Assembly: GCF_000702885.1 (NCBI RefSeq)
Contig: NZ_JNKO01000001.1
Location: forward strand, 124,001 to 188,000
DNA length: 64,000 bases
Direction of reading: 5' to 3'
From: Oribacterium sp. P6A1
GTDB lineage: Bacteria; Bacillota; Clostridia; Lachnospirales; Lachnospiraceae
Below the pieces are notes generated by a model. The model was not told the origin of the DNA. It did not search any database and saw nothing but the letters and a program-made list of their open reading frames with translations. How positions within the stretch are numbered: the first letter of the stretch is position 1; the number at the start of each line of letters is the position of its first letter. This document shows positions 50,674 through 59,697 of this stretch, piece after piece. The position numbers and the translations under genes were made by a program.

Positions 50674-53358
50674 TTATTGCTCCTTATCTTTTGTTTCGAT
50701 CAACTCTTTGGTAAAAAGCTCATCGATAACCGACTCATTTTTCACATAGCGAAGCATGACTTCGCGAAGCTCCCTGTCGTTGTCCAGACCAAGCAGGTCG
50801 GACATCTCATTCAGGATATCAAAGGTATCTCCCTTATGGCGCACACATTTATCAGCCTTGATGGTGCCGCTATCCGCTACATCTTCTCCTCTTGTTTCAT
50901 CAAAGATCTGGTATTCCGCCTTCTCTCTGGAGAAAAGAGTAATGGGCCGAACATAAATGTTCTGGTAGACTCTGCTGATCTCTTCTTCCTCAAAATCCTG
51001 TTCATCCGGAAGTATCCTCATCTGGAGTGTAGGTCTTACATACTTATCCCCATGATACTCTATATAGTATTTATCCATTACCCAATCCGGGATACGAATT
51101 ACATCACTCAATGTTCTTGTATACTTGAACACCAGCTTCTTCTGAATAAGAAAATCGATAACATCCTGTAAGACCATCTTTTCTTCACCGGTCAGTTTCT
51201 TGTTCTCTGCCATATGCCTTGACATGGCAAGAAGATATATCATAGGTACTCTTTCTTTTATCCTCTCATCCCTGACGATTCCATAAATGTCTTCAAAAAC
51301 ATCATCTGATATCTTCTGTCCATGGATGAAATAATCTATAGCACGCTTTGTGATATATGCCCGTATCAGGACATTCTGTGTATTAGGCTGTTTTCTGTAT
51401 ATATGATATACATCGTCAAGACCATCTTCAGCCCAGCAGAAAAGCATCTGAGCCAGAAGTCTTTCTGTCATGTCTTCAGTATCGGCCTTGGTTTTTATTC
51501 CCTGACGGAGTATAGCGATCATATCAGCGGAAATTCCGTTGTACTCCTTAAGAAGGTAATTCAGGATATCCTTATCGCTTGTACCCATCTTAAAGATCTT
51601 ACGGGCAAGCAGCATGACATCCTTTGAATGTGAGACTTTCTCATCATTAATAAGAAAACGTCCAAGCTTTTCAAGATACTGACGCTTTATTCCGGAATCT
51701 TCAGTCTGAAGCAAAAGCTCGTAGGCATCCTCAAAAAGATTGAGTTTTATATATGTCCTGATAAGAATATCTCTGTCCTCATCATTATGACTTGTGATAT
51801 CAATGTTTCTTAAGAACGTGATATCTGAATCATCAATAAGCCTGTCTGAATCTTTTGTAAAGGATTCATGATATATAAGTGCCGCATGCTCAAGATATGA
51901 ACGATAAGGTCTTGAAATGTCCATATCAGCCGCCACCTGTTCTATAAGTCTGAGCTGATCTATGGTCCTGATACCCTTCTCTGCGATCTTTTTGGCCCTG
52001 ACAAGCTTAAGCATGGCATGCTCAGGCAATATCTCAAAGCACTTCCTTTCAAGATCCTCCTTGTGCATGATACGGGTCAGACTATGTTCTACATCGATAT
52101 ATCTGTTACCGTAATCATCCTGGAAAAGAAGTTCACTGTTGTCAAAGAATACAGGAACATAGGCGGATCCGTCCTTTAACTGATAGACCTCTTCTCTGTT
52201 GAGCTCTCTGTACTTGATCACAACATAACTCATTCTTTGATCAGTTGTGGTCACCCTGCATGAACGAAGTATAGCCGGAAGAACCGAAGCTATCCTTTCA
52301 TCGATCATATCAGAAAGGATCATCCTGTCATAAATTACACTGAGTCGTTTGTTAAAAGCCGATTTAAGCAGTTTGTCTATGGCGAAGCTCTGTATCTTAT
52401 GCTCATACCTCTGATAAACGTCATCCGACTCCGAAAAATTCATGAGAATATTGTAGTAAAGCGGAAGCTTCATATTATCTTCCATAGTGCTTTCATAATC
52501 AAAGTACAGATAGACTTCCCTGGGGAGTCTGCCGCTCCATCCCTTAGGCATGGCAAACATATAATACTCATAAAGACGGGTAATATTGGAGCCCATTTCT
52601 ATGGCTCTCTGATAAATATCAAATGCCATCTTATCTGTAGCGCCTTCTCTTATACAAATTCCGGCGGCCTTTTCTATAAGCGGTTTGTCATCTACCTCCA
52701 GGGCAAAAACATCCTGAAGCTTTGATGAATCCTCATGCTCCGATGATTCAGCTCTGCACTCACAGGCTTCTGAATTCACTGAAGCTCTGTTTTCCTGATT
52801 TATTGCAGAAAGAAACTGCTCTAATGCGATCTTTCTGTCGTGTCCGCTTTTCAATCCCTGGTATATGGTATAAAGCCTTGAATCATGCATGAATCCGGCT
52901 TCTTTAAAATCATCGTAATCAAAAACACGCACAGCAAAATCAGGGTCTTCTTTACAGAAAGCAGCAAAATCTTCCGCTGTATGAAGCCCCGAAATAATTT
53001 CATTGGATTTATATGATGAACGGACATCAAAAGAATAGGTCACCTTTACCTCGCCTCCGTTCGATACGATATAAAGCTGGCCTTCGATCTTGTCACCATC
53101 TTTCATCTTACGTGTATCTACTACACATCTGATGAGAGAACGTATGCCTCCAAAAGCATCCTTCTGTACAGTGACATGTGGATTATCAGAATATATAAGT
53201 CCCTTTAACAGTATTCCGTTTTCTGAATATATAATGAGTTCAAATTTTGCAAGCTCACCGATATCAACAGTACCCTTGAATGATGTATCACTCAATTTGA
53301 GAACCGGTCTGTCAAGCTCAACTATCCCCCGTGCAAGTTTATTTATGCGTTCTTTCAT
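50674..53358 (-). CDS. Large DUF5717-like repeat protein
   Basis: 894 residues, no signal peptide or membrane segment. The first 120 residues are beta-rich (RPVLKLSDTSFKGTVDIGELAKFELIIYSENGILLKGLIYSDNPHVTV), like an Ig-type domain. The rest is a long helical solenoid with TPR-like pairs (for example LNLFEDAYELLLQTEDSGIKRQYLEKLGRFLINDEKVSHSKDVMLLARKIFKMG) and a beta segment near 760-830. It is the first gene of the operon and is convergent with nothing; a DUF4364-like regulator gene lies divergent upstream. The family label rests on memory; function unknown. Confidence 0.7.
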   Translation of the reverse strand: MKERINKLARGIVELDRPVLKLSDTSFKGTVDIGELAKFELIIYSENGILLKGLIYSDNPHVTVQKDAFGGIRSLIRCVVDTRKMKDGDKIEGQLYIVSNGGEVKVTYSFDVRSSYKSNEIISGLHTAEDFAAFCKEDPDFAVRVFDYDDFKEAGFMHDSRLYTIYQGLKSGHDRKIALEQFLSAINQENRASVNSEACECRAESSEHEDSSKLQDVFALEVDDKPLIEKAAGICIREGATDKMAFDIYQRAIEMGSNITRLYEYYMFAMPKGWSGRLPREVYLYFDYESTMEDNMKLPLYYNILMNFSESDDVYQRYEHKIQSFAIDKLLKSAFNKRLSVIYDRMILSDMIDERIASVLPAILRSCRVTTTDQRMSYVVIKYRELNREEVYQLKDGSAYVPVFFDNSELLFQDDYGNRYIDVEHSLTRIMHKEDLERKCFEILPEHAMLKLVRAKKIAEKGIRTIDQLRLIEQVAADMDISRPYRSYLEHAALIYHESFTKDSDRLIDDSDITFLRNIDITSHNDEDRDILIRTYIKLNLFEDAYELLLQTEDSGIKRQYLEKLGRFLINDEKVSHSKDVMLLARKIFKMGTSDKDILNYLLKEYNGISADMIAILRQGIKTKADTEDMTERLLAQMLFCWAEDGLDDVYHIYRKQPNTQNVLIRAYITKRAIDYFIHGQKISDDVFEDIYGIVRDERIKERVPMIYLLAMSRHMAENKKLTGEEKMVLQDVIDFLIQKKLVFKYTRTLSDVIRIPDWVMDKYYIEYHGDKYVRPTLQMRILPDEQDFEEEEISRVYQNIYVRPITLFSREKAEYQIFDETRGEDVADSGTIKADKCVRHKGDTFDILNEMSDLLGLDNDRELREVMLRYVKNESVIDELFTKELIETKDKEQ

Positions 53359-53537
53359 TCTATATGTTCTCCTGGAAAATCTCCATGAAAGTATATATTA
53401 ACACAGAAAAAGACCTTGTTAAAGTAAATTTCAAGGTTTGGCGCTATTTCACTAAGCTTATGCGGTTATGAACATTGAAATACAGCTGTTTTCTTGATAT
53501 CATAATCAGACAATATATTAACAAAGGAAATATAAGT

Positions 53538-54056
53538 ATGATAACAGAACCACTTACATTATACAAACTAATGATTCTTTATTTATTAAAGACCGTAAAT
53601 TACCCTTTAACAAATAATCAACTGAGCGGTTTTTTTCTGGATTACGAATATACTACATATTTTACTCTTCAACAAGCCATCTCGGATCTGGACGATGCGG
53701 GGCTTATCAAAACGCATCCAAGCAAAAAGTCCACAAGATATGAAATCACCCAGGAAGGATCCAATACCATTGAGCTTTTCGGCAACGATATCTCTTCCGG
53801 CGCAGTGGAAGATATGAACAGGTTCCTGAAGGAAAACAAGATGAAGCTACGTCAGGAGTCTTCGAACTACACAGATTATTACGAGACTGAAACCGGCGAT
53901 TACATCGTTCATGCCGAGGTAAGGGAAGAAAACAATATTCTTTATGCCCTTGATATCAATGTTCCGGACAAGGATTCCGCAGAGCGCATGTGTGCCAAAT
54001 GGGGAGAAAAAAATCAGGAGATTTATGCATTCGTTGTGAAAAATCTTCTCAGCTGA
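53538..54056 (+). CDS. DUF4364-like winged-helix protein
   Basis: 172 residues from ATG 53538 (AAGGAAA upstream); an in-frame TTG at 53475 adds 21. The N-terminal half reads like a PadR/winged-helix module: PLTLYKLMILYLLKTVNYPLTNNQLSGFFLDYEYTTYFTLQQAISDLDDAGLIKTHPSKKSTRYEITQEGSNTIELF. The C-terminal part is alpha/beta. Matches the DUF4364 group of clostridia. Divergent from the 894-residue gene with 180 bases between starts, so it could regulate that operon; this is inference. Confidence 0.82.
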   Translation: MITEPLTLYKLMILYLLKTVNYPLTNNQLSGFFLDYEYTTYFTLQQAISDLDDAGLIKTHPSKKSTRYEITQEGSNTIELFGNDISSGAVEDMNRFLKENKMKLRQESSNYTDYYETETGDYIVHAEVREENNILYALDINVPDKDSAERMCAKWGEKNQEIYAFVVKNLLS

Positions 54057-54081
54057 GCTTTTCAATTTTTAAGCTATAAAA

Positions 54082-54112
54082 AAAGTGTTTCCGCTGTGGA
54101 AACACTTTTTTT
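54082..54112. terminator. Bidirectional intrinsic terminator
   Basis: A perfect 11-bp stem (54082-54092 with 54098-54108), five-base loop, T run on both strands. Serves the DUF4364 gene (plus) and the aminotransferase gene (minus). Confidence 0.93.
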
Positions 54113-54181
54113 ATTACTTATTCCTTCTTTATATCCGGCGTATATCATTCCGTTTAATAAAGCCTAAAGGAAAAGTCAAAA

Positions 54182-55540
54182 TCACTTATCTGATGCCGCC
54201 TCAGCGATTACTTCTTCCGGCTTCTCGGCATCGAGTTTCCTGATATCCTCTCCTGTCTTTGAAGAAAGGAGCTTTTCTGCAGAAACCAGCTTTACACAAA
54301 GTGTGAAAAGATTTGCTGCTGTCTTCAGATCATCAAGAGGAGGATATGTAGGAGCGATACGTATGTTTGTATCTTCAGGATCCTTATGATAAGGGAAGGT
54401 AGCTCCGGCATCCGTAAGCTTTACTCCTGCTTTCTTGCAATGATCCACTACAGACTTTGCGCATCCCGGAATAGTATCGAAGCTGATAAAGTATCCTCCG
54501 TTTGGCTTTGTCCACTCTCCGATTCCCAGGCCTTCAAGATTCTTAGCAAAAACATTTTCAACCATCTCAAACTTAGGTCTGATGATTTCCGCATGCTTAC
54601 GCATGTGCTCAACCATACCGTGGATGTCACCGAAGAAACGAACATGTCGAAGCTGATTTACCTTGTCATATCCGATGGTCTGATGCTTCATCTGACTTCT
54701 GATATCATCAAGGTTGTTGGATGATGTTGCAAGTGCGGCGATTCCGGAACCCGGGAAAGTAATCTTTGATGTGGAAGCAAACTTATATACCATATCAGGA
54801 TTACCGGCGCGCTTACACTCTGCAAGAATCTCGATAAGATAATCCTGATTCTTGTCATACAGATGGTGAATACCGTAAGCATTGTCCCAATAAATACGGA
54901 AGTCCTTGGCAGCAGGCTGAAGTCTTGCAAAACGGCGGACAGTTTCATCATTATAGCTGTATCCCTGAGGATTTGAATACTTCGGAACACACCAGATTCC
55001 CTTTATAGTTTCATCTTCCTTTACAAGCTTCTCAACCATGTCCATATCCGGACCTGTGGGAGTCATGGGAACATTGATCATCTCTATACCGAAATATTCA
55101 GTGATACCGAAATGTCTGTCATATCCGGGTACAGGGCAGAGCCACTTAACCTTATCAAGCTTGCTCCATGGAGTATTGCCCATTACACCGTGTGTCATGG
55201 ATCTTGAGATGGAGTCATACATTACGTTCAATGATGAATTACCGTAAATAATGATATTGTCCGGATTGTTTTCCATCATATCCGAAAGAAGCACCTTTGC
55301 CTCATCGATACCTCCCAGAACGCCGTAATTTCTACAATCGGTTCCGTCTTCACAGTACATATCGGCTCCACTTGTAAGAGCATCCATAAGACCCATGCTG
55401 AGATCAAGCTGCTCCTTGCATGGCTTACCACGGCTCATGTCAAGACTCATCTCCATAGCCTGATATCTTGCGTACTCTTTCTTAAGTTCCACAAGCTCCT
55501 TTTGAAGCTCTTCTTTTGTCATCTGTGTGTAAGCTTTCAT
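54182..55540 (-). CDS. Class I aminotransferase (aspartate-aminotransferase-like, subgroup Ic)
   Basis: 452 residues. PLP-dependent enzyme with MSLDMSRGKPCKEQLDLSMGL near the start, a substrate-domain segment NYGVLGGIDEAKVLLSDMM, NVPMTPTGPDMDMVEKLV, GIWCVPKYSNPQGYSYNDETVRRFA, FRIYWDNAYGIHHLY (Asp for the pyridine nitrogen) and the PLP-lysine block YKFASTSKITFPGSGIA. It resembles the Ic group of aspartate aminotransferases. Substrate most likely aspartate or a related amino acid; not proved. GGAGG precedes the ATG. Single gene with a terminator. Confidence 0.9.
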   Translation of the reverse strand: MKAYTQMTKEELQKELVELKKEYARYQAMEMSLDMSRGKPCKEQLDLSMGLMDALTSGADMYCEDGTDCRNYGVLGGIDEAKVLLSDMMENNPDNIIIYGNSSLNVMYDSISRSMTHGVMGNTPWSKLDKVKWLCPVPGYDRHFGITEYFGIEMINVPMTPTGPDMDMVEKLVKEDETIKGIWCVPKYSNPQGYSYNDETVRRFARLQPAAKDFRIYWDNAYGIHHLYDKNQDYLIEILAECKRAGNPDMVYKFASTSKITFPGSGIAALATSSNNLDDIRSQMKHQTIGYDKVNQLRHVRFFGDIHGMVEHMRKHAEIIRPKFEMVENVFAKNLEGLGIGEWTKPNGGYFISFDTIPGCAKSVVDHCKKAGVKLTDAGATFPYHKDPEDTNIRIAPTYPPLDDLKTAANLFTLCVKLVSAEKLLSSKTGEDIRKLDAEKPEEVIAEAASDK

Positions 55541-55665
55541 CAGTGGCCTCCTGCCAAAAATATATTTTTGCCGCCGAGATCGAAAAAGTTCAGGTTTTCA
55601 GGAACTGTTTTGATCCGTAAAAAGAATGATCGTTAAATTTCAAACTTTTACATCCGAGTATAATC

Positions 55666-55694
55666 AAAAAGCCCGATGCATGCAAGCATCGGGC
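55666..55694 (-). terminator. Intrinsic terminator of the TPR lipoprotein gene
   Basis: A perfect 9-bp stem (55671-55679 with 55686-55694), a six-base loop ATGCAA, and five T on the minus strand (55666-55670 as A). Confidence 0.88.
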
Positions 55695-55738
55695 ATCAAA
55701 AAAAAGCTTTTTCGGCTATATCAGATATAACAGGGAGA

Positions 55739-56368
55739 TCATCCGGATATCATGGCTTCATTTTTCTCCAGGGCAGATACTCTTGTGGAAAGAAACTTTT
55801 CTTCTCTCTGTGCATCCTCATCATCAGGATACTGATTTAGGTAGGCCTTTATTTCATTATAAGCCTCTTCCCACTGAGCGGTTTTCTCATAATAAACCAC
55901 CTTGTCATACTGTAAATCCCTGTCATTCCTGATACCCAGAGCTTCCGCTCCATCAATTTTTTCTTTGGCGGTATCGGTATCACCTGCATCCAGTGCCTCA
56001 GAAGCCTCCTTTACCATCCTTTTGGCATCAAGCTGTGCCTGAAATTTGATGTACTCATCTTTATCTCCATTCACTTCTCTGAGAGTTTTGAGTGACTTTT
56101 CGGCAGCTTCCAGGTCTCCGCTCATGTATTCAGCCTCTGCTCTGTACATCAGTATGTCAAACTGAAGCTCACCTACTTTTCCGTCACTTAACTCCATAGC
56201 CTCATTAAAGGTTTCAACCGCCTTTTCATACTTGGCCTTCTGAAGCTCTTCTATACCCTGAAGTCTCAGTTCATCAACCTTTTTCGAAGAACATGCCGTA
56301 AGAAGCAGCATGAGTCCAAGCATCATACCTATGGAAATACGTTTTATGATAATGCTATATTCTGACAT
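55739..56368 (-). CDS. TPR-repeat lipoprotein
   Basis: 209 residues from ATG 56368; a TTG at 56386 is also in frame but has no ribosome site. Signal peptide with hydrophobic core GMMLGLMLLLTAC; lipobox LTAC. Three to four TPR-type helix pairs follow: QGIEELQKAKYEKAVETFNEAMEL, ILMYRAEAEYMSGDLEAAEKSLKTL, KEASEALDAGDTDTAKEKIDGAEAL, AQWEEAYNEIKAYLNQYPDDEDAQ. Probably an extracytoplasmic adaptor. Separate from dut upstream by 91 bases. Confidence 0.8.
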   Translation of the reverse strand: MSEYSIIIKRISIGMMLGLMLLLTACSSKKVDELRLQGIEELQKAKYEKAVETFNEAMELSDGKVGELQFDILMYRAEAEYMSGDLEAAEKSLKTLREVNGDKDEYIKFQAQLDAKRMVKEASEALDAGDTDTAKEKIDGAEALGIRNDRDLQYDKVVYYEKTAQWEEAYNEIKAYLNQYPDDEDAQREEKFLSTRVSALEKNEAMISG

Positions 56369-56459
56369 TTTATCAATAATCCCCAACTTTATATATCAAT
56401 CACTTTTGGACTTTAAAGTCCCTGCTTTATATATTCCCCTTGAAAAACGTCACCTGATT

Positions 56460-56897
56460 TTAATTCTTGCCTGTCGAACCAAATCCACCTCTGTCTTCGT
56501 TTCCGAGAGATTCAACCTCATCAAATACGATATGAGGCTGGTGCTCAATGATCCTGAACTGGCAGATACGGTCATTCACATGAAGCTCCGTATCTCTTGT
56601 GGCGAAAACCGGCATACGGATTATGTCATTGTCACCGCAGTATGTTTCATCAATAACTCCGAGAGAGTTAGTCTGTATAAGTCCGAAATTCTTGAATGTT
56701 GAACTTCTTGGGGCAAGAAGCATCTCATATCCGTCGGGAACCTGAAGTGATATGCCCATGCTGATTAGCTTAAAATCCCCTTTTCTGAGGCTGACATTTT
56801 CAGCAACTCTAAGATCGATCCAGTCACTCTTTCCTGCAATATACTCAAGCTTTTCGATTTCCTGTGAATGATACTTTATCTTAATTGTCTTCTCCAT
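56460..56897 (-). CDS. dut: dUTP diphosphatase
   Basis: 145 residues. Trimeric dUTPase hydrolysing dUTP to dUMP and diphosphate. Motifs are YIAGKSDWIDLRVAENVSLRKGDFKLISMGISLQVPDG, MLLAPRSSTFKNFGLIQTNSLGVIDETYCGDNDI, QFRI and the C-terminal RGGFGSTGKN arm that closes the site. All five family motifs can be found. It overlaps the scpB end by 17 bases, so its translation is coupled. Confidence 0.96.
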   Translation of the reverse strand: MEKTIKIKYHSQEIEKLEYIAGKSDWIDLRVAENVSLRKGDFKLISMGISLQVPDGYEMLLAPRSSTFKNFGLIQTNSLGVIDETYCGDNDIIRMPVFATRDTELHVNDRICQFRIIEHQPHIVFDEVESLGNEDRGGFGSTGKN

Positions 56898-57678
56898 AAT
56901 TCTCCTTATTATCTTCCTCTTCTAAAGATTCTTCTTTTGCTTCCGGAGCGGTAACTTCTTCCTGTGTCAATGTTTCTTCATCTGCTTCCTCATCCGAATC
57001 ATCAGGCTGAGCCGCCCCCATGATGTCAACCACCTCATCATTGACTTCCTTCTTTATTTCTTCCTCCATCTCAGGATTAAGATTCGGAAGATTATCAAGA
57101 GAGCTTATGCCGAATCTTCTCAGGAACTCCTCAGTAGTGGCAAACAGTGCAGGTCTTCCCGGAGCATTGAGACGTCCCACCTCATAGGCAAGGCCATACT
57201 CAACCAGCTTATTGACAGCATGATCCGATGAAACACCTCTGACCCTTTCAATTTCAGCCTTGGTAACAGGCTGTTTATACGCGATTATGGCAAGAGTCTC
57301 CATGATAATATCTGTAAGCACAGGTTTCTTGGGATGCTTGGCCACTCTTATAAGAGCATCAAAACACTCGGGATTTGTTGCCATCTGATAGTGATTGGCA
57401 ACCATCTGTATGATGATTCCGCCCTTTCGCTCTTCATATTTCTTCATAAGTCTTTCAATAGCCTTTTTTGCAGGTCTTTCGCCGCAGTCAAGGGCTGTCT
57501 TTATCTCTTCCAGACTTACGGAATTTCCCTTTGTATATAAAAGAGCTTCTACTATATTTTCCTCTTGGGTAAGCTCATCATTGAACTCTCTGTCGATTTC
57601 CATGGCAAGCTTTTTCTCTATGGAATCAAGCTCCGGATCCTCATCGATAGGTAATCTCAATTGTTCATTTTTACTCAT
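56881..57678 (-). CDS. scpB: Segregation and condensation protein ScpB
   Basis: 265 residues. Kleisin-interacting winged-helix protein that with ScpA and SMC compacts chromosomes. Typical blocks are IVEALLYTKGNSVSLEEIKTALDC, GIIIQMVANHYQMATNPECFDALIRV, PVLTDIIMETLAIIAYKQPVTKAEIERVRGVSSDHAVNKLVEYGLAYEVGRLNAPGRPALFATTEEFLRRFGISSLDNLP. An acidic tail (about 215-265, many E and D) is longer than usual. It follows scpA by three bases. Confidence 0.96.
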   Translation of the reverse strand: MSKNEQLRLPIDEDPELDSIEKKLAMEIDREFNDELTQEENIVEALLYTKGNSVSLEEIKTALDCGERPAKKAIERLMKKYEERKGGIIIQMVANHYQMATNPECFDALIRVAKHPKKPVLTDIIMETLAIIAYKQPVTKAEIERVRGVSSDHAVNKLVEYGLAYEVGRLNAPGRPALFATTEEFLRRFGISSLDNLPNLNPEMEEEIKKEVNDEVVDIMGAAQPDDSDEEADEETLTQEEVTAPEAKEESLEEEDNKENYGEDN

Positions 57679-57681
57679 TGA

Positions 57682-58482
57682 TTACAAGTCCTCCAGATTT
57701 GTAAGATCAAGATCTTCATCCGACTGATTGGGATCCAGTACCTCGGTTATATCCATATCACCGAAGGGGGTTTCCTGAACCAAGGTGATACGTCCCATCT
57801 TCATAAGCTCAAGAATGGCAAGAAAACTTACCACCACATCCATCTTATCCTTTTTCTTTCGTATCATATGACGGAAAGAAAACTTATGGTGTCCTCTGAC
57901 ATATTTAAGTACATCACGTATACGTCCCTCAAGAGAAATCTTTTCCTTCTTGATGACACCGAACTTTGAACGTACCTTATCGATAGAATCTTCCTTACGT
58001 CTCATTACATCTTCAAAAACAGTCTTGAGACTTTCGAGGGTCACCTTTTTCAAAAGATCATCAAGATCTATAGGCGGTACATACTTTTCAACCTCCTTTG
58101 GAATGGTAGGTCCTTTATAGTAGTATCGGTCTGCATCATCCTCCCTTTCCTGAAGGATCTGTCCCATAAGCTTATATTTTCTGTATTCGAGAAGTCTCGC
58201 CACAAGTTCTGCTCTCGGGTCTACTTCCTCACCGGTCTCTTCATCAACCTCTCTCGGAAGAAGCATCCTTGATTTTATTTCAAGAAGGGTTGCGGCCATA
58301 ACAAGGAAATCCGAAACTATATCCAGATTTTCCTCTTCCATATGGCTGACATAATCCAGATACTCTGCAGTGATCTGAACTATGGGAATATCAAATATAT
58401 CGATCTTATCCCTCTCGATAAGATGCAGTAAAAGGTCAAGGGGACCTTCAAATTTATCAAGTTTATATGTGATTTCAGGCAT
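57682..58482 (-). CDS. scpA: Segregation and condensation protein ScpA
   Basis: 266 residues. Kleisin subunit of the bacterial condensin. Shows YKLDKFEGPLDLLLHLIERDKIDIFDIPIVQITAEYLDYV, VSDFLVMAATLLEIKSRMLLP and the C-terminal RIRDVLKYVRGHHKFSFRHMIRKKKDKMDVVVSFLAILELMKMGRITLVQETPFGDMDI. Complete. The metallophosphoesterase gene ends four bases before it, so all four genes down to dut form one transcript. Confidence 0.96.
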   Translation of the reverse strand: MPEITYKLDKFEGPLDLLLHLIERDKIDIFDIPIVQITAEYLDYVSHMEEENLDIVSDFLVMAATLLEIKSRMLLPREVDEETGEEVDPRAELVARLLEYRKYKLMGQILQEREDDADRYYYKGPTIPKEVEKYVPPIDLDDLLKKVTLESLKTVFEDVMRRKEDSIDKVRSKFGVIKKEKISLEGRIRDVLKYVRGHHKFSFRHMIRKKKDKMDVVVSFLAILELMKMGRITLVQETPFGDMDITEVLDPNQSDEDLDLTNLEDL

Positions 58483-58486
58483 ATTA

Positions 58487-59425
58487 CTATTCCCCGGGTT
58501 TAAGTGTTATCAGACTGATCTCCGGTCTGTTATTGATTCTGATGTTTACTGAATGGGTCCCAAGTCCGCGGTTGGCTATAAGTGTCCCGTTTTTATATTT
58601 ATGCTCTCCGGCACTTTCTTTGACAAAAAACTGATACTGTGGTGTCATCAGGGCTCCTAAATACGGAATATATACAGTTCCTCCGTGATAGTGACCCGAA
58701 AGAACCAGATCCGCACCATATTCAATTACATTTTTATAATGCATAGGCGTGTGGATCATCACAATATGGAACTTATCCCCGTCAGGTGTGCCTGCCATTC
58801 CTGTAATCTGACTTTCAGTCAATTCTTCACCCTTTCTAAGAAAAAGCGGAGTGTAATATCTCATAGGGAGTGAAATACCGGTTATATCAAAATCCTCAAA
58901 AGAAACAGAGCTGTTATCAAGCACACAAACCTTTAGAAGTGCACTCTTCAGCTCTTCTGCACGATCTTTTGAAATGTCCTGTATATATTTATCATATTTT
59001 ACAGTGTCTTTGCAATCATCGAAACCCGCTTTCTGAAACAGACGCTGTTCGTGATTACCATAGGAAAAATATATTTTATACTTTTTTTCCAGCTTTTCAA
59101 GAAGCTTTATACTGACCTTGACTGAGTCTCTGTCCTTATATTTTCTGTTTTCATGGACCTTATGTGACCTTATGAGATCACCGCCTATAAGTATAAAATC
59201 AGGATTAAGTTCATCTATTTTTTTTATCAGTTCCTCATTATCTTTTCCGAATTCTTTTTCATGAAGATCCGATATAAATACAAATTTATGCTCTGATTTC
59301 AGTCTTGGAGATGAAATAATATACTTATAAACTTTCAGTTTACTTCTTTCCCATTCAGATATAATTATAGTCACACTGACACATAACAGTGTTAAAATTA
59401 TAAAAATCTTTGCCATAGAAAACAT
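58487..59425 (-). CDS. Membrane-anchored metallophosphoesterase
   Basis: 312 residues from ATG 59425 (AAGGGG upstream). One N-terminal membrane segment (AKIFIILTLLCVSVTIII) then a calcineurin-like phosphoesterase: FVFISDLHEKEFGKDN, FILIGGDLIRSHK, IYFSYGNHEQR, HIVMIHTPMHY and DLVLSGHYHGGTVYIP provide the metal ligands of the YkuE type. Faces outside the cell or the cytoplasm depending on topology. Head of the operon with scpA, scpB and dut. Substrate unknown. Confidence 0.9.
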   Translation of the reverse strand: MFSMAKIFIILTLLCVSVTIIISEWERSKLKVYKYIISSPRLKSEHKFVFISDLHEKEFGKDNEELIKKIDELNPDFILIGGDLIRSHKVHENRKYKDRDSVKVSIKLLEKLEKKYKIYFSYGNHEQRLFQKAGFDDCKDTVKYDKYIQDISKDRAEELKSALLKVCVLDNSSVSFEDFDITGISLPMRYYTPLFLRKGEELTESQITGMAGTPDGDKFHIVMIHTPMHYKNVIEYGADLVLSGHYHGGTVYIPYLGALMTPQYQFFVKESAGEHKYKNGTLIANRGLGTHSVNIRINNRPEISLITLKPGE

Positions 59426-59484
59426 AATATGTATCCCCTTATAATAGCCATCATGCATCAAAATTTATAATTATTCAAAGCAGT

Positions 59485-59591
59485 TAATTGACAGACAGGT
59501 GAGCCGGGAGAGCCTGTTATCAATTACCGGTCATCCTAAGCACTGCTTAGGCAACCGCAAAACGTAAGGCGATGCAAAAGGATTTGCAGCC
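59485..59591 (+). other. Multi-hairpin structured non-coding region upstream of the HTH gene
   Basis: Three hairpins in a row: 59485-59491/59520-59526 with inner ACAGG/CCTGT; a perfect 8-bp stem with a one-base centre (59535-59551, CCTAAGCA then TGCTTAGG); and GGC/GCC plus TGCAAA/TTTGCA (59568-59591). No protein frame and no known riboswitch consensus that I can match. May be a non-coding RNA, a leader or a repeat; strand is not certain. Confidence 0.4.
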
Positions 59592-59620
59592 TCCAAGTGA
59601 TGCATGTGCAGCAATAGAAT

Positions 59621-59641
59621 ATTGATTATATATTAATCAAT
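59621..59641. promoter_or_regulatory. Palindromic operator candidate of the HTH gene
   Basis: A perfect inverted repeat ATTGATTA-5-TAATCAAT about 57 bases before the HTH ATG. The form suits a dimeric XRE-type repressor that controls its own promoter. Confidence 0.55.
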
Positions 59642-59697
59642 ATCAAAACCCCAAAGTTTTATCATAAAACTTGTCCAATAGTTAAAAGGAAGTAATT

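Noticed and set aside
59485-59591. Glycine or M-box riboswitch
   Set aside because: Isolated words such as GGTGAG, GGGAGAG and GCAAAAGGA appear, but the order, spacing and helices do not match either family.
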